Positions 59,577 to 64,000 of a DNA stretch of 64,000 nt are shown here, in pieces. The notes below the pieces were generated by a model. The model worked only from the letters and a program-made list of their open reading frames with translations, searched no databases and was not told where the DNA came from. Every line of letters starts with the position of its first letter. The stretch's first letter is position 1. The DNA is taken from contig NZ_CAIT01000006.1 of assembly GCF_000296815.2 (NCBI RefSeq), positions 316,777 through 380,776 on the forward strand, written 5' to 3'. A program made the translations under genes and the position numbers. This DNA comes from Fibrisoma limi BUZ 3 (GTDB lineage: Bacteria; Bacteroidota; Bacteroidia; Cytophagales; Spirosomataceae).

Positions 59577-59655
59577 GAAAAAGGGAGTAGAGGAGGAAAG
59601 GGAGGAAAGGAGGAGGGGAAATTCCTTTTCTCCTCTCCTCACTTCCTCCTTTTTT
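59577..59655. repeat. Purine/pyrimidine mirror-like inverted repeat between DUF779 and ALDH
   Basis: About 45 bases of almost pure AG (59577-59622) are followed by about 33 bases of almost pure CT (59623-59655), so the strands can fold into a long imperfect hairpin. Its end overlaps the aldehyde dehydrogenase stop. Confidence 0.6.
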
Positions 59656-61177
59656 AAAAGAATCCCAGCTTATTCTTGCTGTACGAAATCAGCAGGTTCT
59701 TTGTCTGCCGGTAGTGGTTCAGCATCATGTGGTGATTCTCCCGACCAAAGCCCGATTTCTTGTAGCCGCCGAACGGAGCGTGGGCCGGATACTGGTGGTA
59801 GCAGTTAACCCACACCCGACCAGCCTGAATGGCCCGCGGGATCTGGTACAGTTCGTGGGCATCGCGCGACCAGAAACCAGCGCCCAGGCCATACATCGTA
59901 TCGTTGGCGACTTCAAGCGCTTCGTCGGCGTTCTTGAACGTAGTGACCGACACCACCGGGCCGAAGATCTCTTCCTGGAAAACACGCATCTTGTTGTGGC
60001 CTTTGAAAATCGTCGGCTGGATGTAGTAGCCCTGCTCCAGTCCGCCGTTCAGCGTAGCCGGACCGCCACCGGTCAGCACTTCGGCCCCTTCTTTCTTCCC
60101 GATGTCGATATACGACAGGATTTTCTCGTACTGGTCGTTCGATGCCTGCGCCCCCATCATCGTCTCGGGGTCCAGCGGGTGGCCTAGCTTAATGGCTTCC
60201 GTGCGCTGGATGACCCGCTCCATGAAGCGGTCGTATGCTTTTTCGTGAACCAGCATCCGTGACGGGCAGGTACAGACTTCGCCCTGATTCAGGGCAAACA
60301 TTACGGCTCCTTCCACGCACTTGTCGAAAAACTCGTCATCGGCGTCTACGACCGACTCCATGAAAATGTTCGGCGACTTACCGCCCAGTTCCATCGTAAC
60401 CGGTATTAGGTTTTCAGACGCGTACTGCATGATCAGACGGCCCGTCGTGGTTTCGCCCGTGAAAGCCACCTTAGCTACGCGCTTCGACTGCGCCAGCGGC
60501 TTTCCGGCCTCCGGACCAAAGCCGTTGACAATGTTCACGACGCCCGGCGGAATCAGCCCTTCGAGCAATTCCATCAGCACCAAAATTGAGGTTGGGGTCT
60601 GCTCAGCGGGCTTCATGACTACGCAGCAGCCGGCAGCCAGGGCCGGGGCCAGTTTCCAGGTGGCCATCAGCAGCGGGAAGTTCCACGGAATGATCTGACC
60701 AACCACACCGATCGGTTCCTTGATAATCATCGATACGGTGGTGCTGTCCAGTTCAGCAATGGAACCCTCTTCGGCGCGGATCACCCCGGCGAAATACCGG
60801 AAATGGTCAACGCAAAGCGGCAGGTCGGCGGCCAGCGTTTCGCGAACGGCTTTCCCATTTTCGACCGTTTCGACCCGAGCCAGAAACTCCAGATTCTGTT
60901 CGATAACGTCGGCAATCTTCAGCAGCATGTTGCTACGCTCCGTCGCCGATGTTTTCGACCACGACGGAAAAGCTTTGTGGGCGGCATCCAGAGCCAGCTC
61001 GATATCAGCAGCTTTCGAGCGAGGTACCCGGGCGATGAGGCTGTTGTCGACGGGTGAGTGATTGGCGAAATACTCACCATCTACGGGAGCGACCCACTTA
61101 CCACCAATGTAGTTTTCGTATTGGGTCTTAAACATCGGCCGGGGCAGAATCTTGCTGGGGGCTTCTAATACTTCCAT
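59654..61177 (-). CDS. NAD-dependent aldehyde dehydrogenase (AldA/ExaC-like)
   Basis: The ATG at 61177 ([16 protein letters not shown]) gives 507 residues and puts the catalytic Cys at 302 ([11 protein letters not shown]) and the general base Glu at 263 ([11 protein letters not shown]), normal numbers for the family; this supports the choice over an ATG 18 codons upstream that lies within a likely operator. The cofactor region has [18 protein letters not shown] and [11 protein letters not shown]. It oxidises short aldehydes such as acetaldehyde. The DUF779 gene follows as usual. Confidence 0.93.
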   Translation of the reverse strand: MEVLEAPSKILPRPMFKTQYENYIGGKWVAPVDGEYFANHSPVDNSLIARVPRSKAADIELALDAAHKAFPSWSKTSATERSNMLLKIADVIEQNLEFLARVETVENGKAVRETLAADLPLCVDHFRYFAGVIRAEEGSIAELDSTTVSMIIKEPIGVVGQIIPWNFPLLMATWKLAPALAAGCCVVMKPAEQTPTSILVLMELLEGLIPPGVVNIVNGFGPEAGKPLAQSKRVAKVAFTGETTTGRLIMQYASENLIPVTMELGGKSPNIFMESVVDADDEFFDKCVEGAVMFALNQGEVCTCPSRMLVHEKAYDRFMERVIQRTEAIKLGHPLDPETMMGAQASNDQYEKILSYIDIGKKEGAEVLTGGGPATLNGGLEQGYYIQPTIFKGHNKMRVFQEEIFGPVVSVTTFKNADEALEVANDTMYGLGAGFWSRDAHELYQIPRAIQAGRVWVNCYHQYPAHAPFGGYKKSGFGRENHHMMLNHYRQTKNLLISYSKNKLGFF

Positions 61178-61213
61178 ATCGTGCAGAGATGTTAAATTGG
61201 ATTCGTCACAAAG

Positions 61214-61236
61214 TTTGTTTGTATAGTTCAAACAAA
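61214..61236 (-). promoter_or_regulatory. Palindromic operator candidate upstream of aldehyde dehydrogenase
   Basis: TTTGTTTG (61214-61221) and CAAACAAA (61229-61236) form an 8-base dyad with a 7-base spacer, about 37-60 bases upstream of the ATG at 61177. The binding protein is unknown. Confidence 0.4.
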
Positions 61237-61362
61237 AGTTGAGCGATCATATCGTCTCATTGCACAATCCTATCAAACTATCCAATAGTCATGGCGTACC
61301 GTTAACCACGGATAACTAAATCGGCTGGCCGGCTGATCTTGAGTATTGAGAAACGAAGTAGT

Positions 61363-61734
61363 CTAAGCCTGAGGTAGTTGAGTGCTGGCTAGCAAAAGTT
61401 GAAGCTGTAGGGTAAGCTGGTTTAGTTGTTTTGTCTGAGCAGGTAGTACGCCCCAGTTTGGTACCGTAAACTCGCGTGTAGTAAAGGAGCGCTGATCGAT
61501 CGACACCAGCATGGCTTTGATTTGCTGACGCATCTGAGTCAGCGCGTACGATAATTCCTCATCCTCCAGCATAAGGGCCTGAGTCCCCCAGACAGAGCGG
61601 TTGGGAGACTGATACGCAAACCGCTGACAGACCTGCCCGTATACGCCATAGAATTGACTGGCGGCCACAAGCCACCTGGAAAGGTCCTGGTTGAAGCGAC
61701 TGGAACGGACAGGGAGGATGCAGGTGGGTCTCAT
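61363..61734 (-). CDS. Small hypothetical protein, mostly helical
   Basis: A 123-residue protein without membrane segment or signal peptide. I do not recognise it. The sequence is glutamine- and leucine-rich, with probable helices at about 15-42, 55-80 (LSYALTQMRQQIKAMLVSI) and 97-120 (QTKQLNQLTLQLQLLLAS), which would suit a four-helix or coiled arrangement. It lies alone between the aldehyde dehydrogenase and a sensor kinase. It could be a small regulator or binding protein, without evidence for either. Confidence 0.55.
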   Translation of the reverse strand: MRPTCILPVRSSRFNQDLSRWLVAASQFYGVYGQVCQRFAYQSPNRSVWGTQALMLEDEELSYALTQMRQQIKAMLVSIDQRSFTTREFTVPNWGVLPAQTKQLNQLTLQLQLLLASTQLPQA

Positions 61735-62104
61735 ACAGTCAGGTGATAGGTGGAACGGATGTAGTCAATTGCTCTCAGCGTCAGACATCAGATGGTTGAA
61801 CTCCGGATCATGGTTTACTAAACCACAAAAAGTCGTCCAAAATCTAATGTTGTTACGTCTAATGCCTTGTGTATAGGGCAATTGGCCAGAATCAAGGGTT
61901 TGCTTATTTATGATAAGGTATGTAGTGATACTGCGTTGTTTAGATATATACGAATAGGATAACTTAATAGATTGAAGTATTGTTAGAAAAATCAGTACAA
62001 TTAGATGTTGGAATGTAAGTGAACAGCGTAAACGTACCGTCGCTGCTTCAGAAATCCATCTGAAAACCAGCGATAAATCAATAAAGTAGTCTGATAATCG
62101 GGAA
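61735..62104. other. AT-rich spacer between the small unknown gene and the sensor kinase
   Basis: About 370 bases, AT-rich. I find no ORF with protein character and no clear RNA or repeat. It should contain the promoter of the small - strand gene at 61363-61734 and the 3' region of the kinase at 62105. Confidence 0.4.
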
Positions 62105-64000
62105 TTAGCTGACGATGGGGGGATGGGCTGGTAAGGCGATAATAATCTCCGTGCCTTCGCCTTCCTTGCTTTCTACGTGTAGTTGTCCCTGGTGAGCTTT
62201 AGTAACTATCTCGTAACTCAGAGAAAGACCAAGGCCGGTTCCCTCGCCGGTGGGCTTCGTTGTGAAAAAAGGCTGAAATATTTTGGGCTGGAGGGCGTCA
62301 GGAATGCCCGTTCCATTGTCCTTGACCCGAATCTCCACATGTCCGTCAACGGCCTGCGTCCGGACGATCAGTTGGGGCTGGTAGGTAGTGTCGCCATCCG
62401 TATGTTGCTGTTGCCGGATAGCATAAAAGGCATTATTGTAGATGTTGAGCAGTACACGCCCGATGTCCTGCGGAATCAGCTCAACCGGGCCGATGCCTGG
62501 ATCGTAACGGGTAACCAGCTCAGCCTGAAACTGCTTATCGTTTACCTGTTGGCCCCGATACGCCAGATTCAGGTATTCATGAACCAGCGCGTTCAGGTCG
62601 GTCGGGCGTTTTTCGCCTGATCGCTGGCGGCTGTGGGCCAGCATTCCCTTGACAATCGCACTGGCCCGCTGCCCGTGCTGGTGAATTTTTTGCAGGCTCT
62701 GCGTCAGGTCGTTCACGAGTTCGTCGGCGTAGGTTTTTTCCGCGTCGGGCAACTGCCGGATAGGACCTTCGGCCAGTTCGGTAATCAGCTCTGAACTTAC
62801 TTCCGAGAAATTGTTGACGAAGTTGAGGGGGTTCTGAATTTCATGAGCAATGCCGGCCGTTAGCTCCCCCAGTGAAGCCATTTTTTCTTTCTGAATCAGT
62901 TGTTGCTGGGCAGCCTGTAGCTGAGCCAGCGCCTGCTCGGCTTTACTGCGCTCCTGTTCAATGTCTTTTTTTTGGCGGCTTAGCAGGGCGTTGGTACGTT
63001 GCTGTCGCCGGTTGACGCGCCACAGCAGCAGGGCGGCCAGGAGAGCACCTATGACCAGGGTCAGCAGACCGTAGATACGGATGCGATTCTGGTACTCGGC
63101 CTTAGCGGCTTCGATATCCTGCTGGCGTTGCTGCTCTTCAAAATCCAGGGTAAGCATTTGTTTAACCTTCTCCTGGTTGAAAAGATTGTCTTTGGCGGCC
63201 ACGGCTACCTGGAAGTAACGCAGGGCCTGAGCGTCGTTACGCCCCCGGGTAAGCTCAACCAGCAGTTCACTGGCGCGCAAGACTCCCCGGAGGTACTTAC
63301 TACGCTGGCCCAGATCGAGCGACGAGCGGGCATACATCAGGCTGGAATCAACAGCGCCCTGCTGTTGAAACAGGCGCGCCATATTCAGCCGGGCATCAGC
63401 TTCAACAAACGCATTGCTATTTTCACGGCTTATAGGAATTGCCTGCCGAAAGTAATCGAGCGCAATCGCATTTCTGCCCCGTTTGGCCTGTATCTGCCCC
63501 ATCACATGAAGCAGGTTATCCAGGTTTGCCCGTCCGACCGGCTGGCGGGCCAGCGGAAGTGCCTGTTGCAAATAATGCTCGGCGGAATCCAGCTCATTGA
63601 GATACAGATAGGTTTCGCCGATATTTCCATATAAGATACTGGGTGTTAATCCGTCAAAGCGGTTATTCTGGCGACTTGACTGCTCGAAAAGCTCCATCGC
63701 TTCTCTAAAGTACTGCAGTGCACGCTGGTAATCTTTCTGTTCAACGTAAGGGATTGCCAGGTTGTTTAACCCTTTGAAGGTACCTTCCAGGTCATTGATC
63801 GACCGAGTGATGGACAGTGATTGCTGGAGGAGCCGAATCCCTTTCGGGTAATCGCCCAGATCGGATAGGGCGCCCCCCATGATGTTCAATGCCTTGGCTT
63901 CTCCGCGTCGGTCGCCCAGCCGCAGCGCCAGTTGGTACCCCTGTTGCCCCAGACGGTAGGCAGTATCCGGTTTTTCGTATTTATACAGATTCGCCAGGCG
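62105..64000 (-). CDS. TPR-containing sensor histidine kinase (5' truncated by the window)
   Basis: The frame stays open to base 64000, so the N-terminus lies outside the window; 631 residues are visible. The first about 250 are TPR repeats (NLYKYEKPDTAYRLGQQGY, NLAIPYVEQKDYQRALQYF, GNIGETYLYLNELDSAEHYL). A membrane helix (YGLLTLVIGALLAALLLW) and a coiled coil rich in Gln and Lys follow. The HisKA domain contains ELTAGIAHEIQNPLNFV and the ATPase has LLNIYNNAFYAI, DNGTGIP and GEGTGLGLSLSYEIV. Such kinases sense through extracytoplasmic TPRs; the partner regulator is not adjacent. Confidence 0.9.
   Translation of the reverse strand, partial: RLANLYKYEKPDTAYRLGQQGYQLALRLGDRRGEAKALNIMGGALSDLGDYPKGIRLLQQSLSITRSINDLEGTFKGLNNLAIPYVEQKDYQRALQYFREAMELFEQSSRQNNRFDGLTPSILYGNIGETYLYLNELDSAEHYLQQALPLARQPVGRANLDNLLHVMGQIQAKRGRNAIALDYFRQAIPISRENSNAFVEADARLNMARLFQQQGAVDSSLMYARSSLDLGQRSKYLRGVLRASELLVELTRGRNDAQALRYFQVAVAAKDNLFNQEKVKQMLTLDFEEQQRQQDIEAAKAEYQNRIRIYGLLTLVIGALLAALLLWRVNRRQQRTNALLSRQKKDIEQERSKAEQALAQLQAAQQQLIQKEKMASLGELTAGIAHEIQNPLNFVNNFSEVSSELITELAEGPIRQLPDAEKTYADELVNDLTQSLQKIHQHGQRASAIVKGMLAHSRQRSGEKRPTDLNALVHEYLNLAYRGQQVNDKQFQAELVTRYDPGIGPVELIPQDIGRVLLNIYNNAFYAIRQQQHTDGDTTYQPQLIVRTQAVDGHVEIRVKDNGTGIPDALQPKIFQPFFTTKPTGEGTGLGLSLSYEIVTKAHQGQLHVESKEGEGTEIIIALPAHPPIVS

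Overview
The window looks like a chromosomal segment of a Bacteroidota bacterium of the order Cytophagales, probably near Spirosoma, Fibrella, Larkinella or Rudanella (genus is inference). The signs are a C-terminal type IX secretion sorting domain on a giant cell-surface protein, a one-piece 7TM-DISM sensor kinase with AraC output, a LytS/LytTR pair, A-rich leaders instead of strong Shine-Dalgarno sites, and -7 boxes of the TAnnTTTG type. No tRNA, rRNA, CRISPR array, prophage or intact insertion sequence was recognised. The genes at both window ends are cut.

Layout. 0-7.3 kb: truncated MFS/spermidine-synthase-like protein, an ArsR-SRPBCC-DUF4256 operon, a flavin monooxygenase, a glycerophosphodiesterase lipoprotein and a beta-propeller-like lipoprotein. 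7.4-18 kb: a 1797-residue beta-helix T9SS protein built from two tandem modules, a hybrid histidine kinase, and a protein with a possible CE-clan (ULP/YopJ-like) cysteine-protease core. 18-29.9 kb: OtsAB trehalose fusion, GNAT-nitrilase fusion, fasciclin lipoprotein, LytS/LytTR pair, outer-membrane protein, threonine aldolase, and an OmpA gene followed by two membrane-anchored helix-hairpin-helix proteins. 30-38.4 kb: an AT-richer accessory block of SDRs, AraC regulators and an isoquinoline-oxidoreductase-like molybdoenzyme (iorAB). It carries a direct duplication of about 1.2-1.4 kb and a decayed iorA start, which suggests transfer and rearrangement.

38.4-50.6 kb: CvpA-CAP fusion, MBL hydrolase and a sulfur-assimilation region on the minus strand: cysH (APS-reductase type), cysD, cysN, a sulfite reductase with a HEPN-like tail and the sirohaem methyltransferase cobA, with a vapC-like toxin remnant, a Gfo/Idh/MocA protein, metZ and a TauE/SafE exporter upstream. 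Together they carry sulfate through APS and sulfite to sulfide and then to homocysteine. Three spacers in this gene run hold related hairpins built from the same degenerate octamer. 50.7-59.1 kb: glgX, treZ and a treY-malQ fusion form a glycogen-to-trehalose operon, a second trehalose route beside OtsAB. 59.2-64 kb: DUF779 protein with aldehyde dehydrogenase, a small unknown protein and a truncated TPR sensor kinase.

A recurring feature is that many intergenic spaces hold a long, often perfect, inverted repeat, some as palindromes of 34-57 bp. The best leads for something undescribed are the CE-clan-like protein, the hairpins of the sulfur operon, the repeat-flanked iorAB cassette and the OmpA-HhH-HhH locus.
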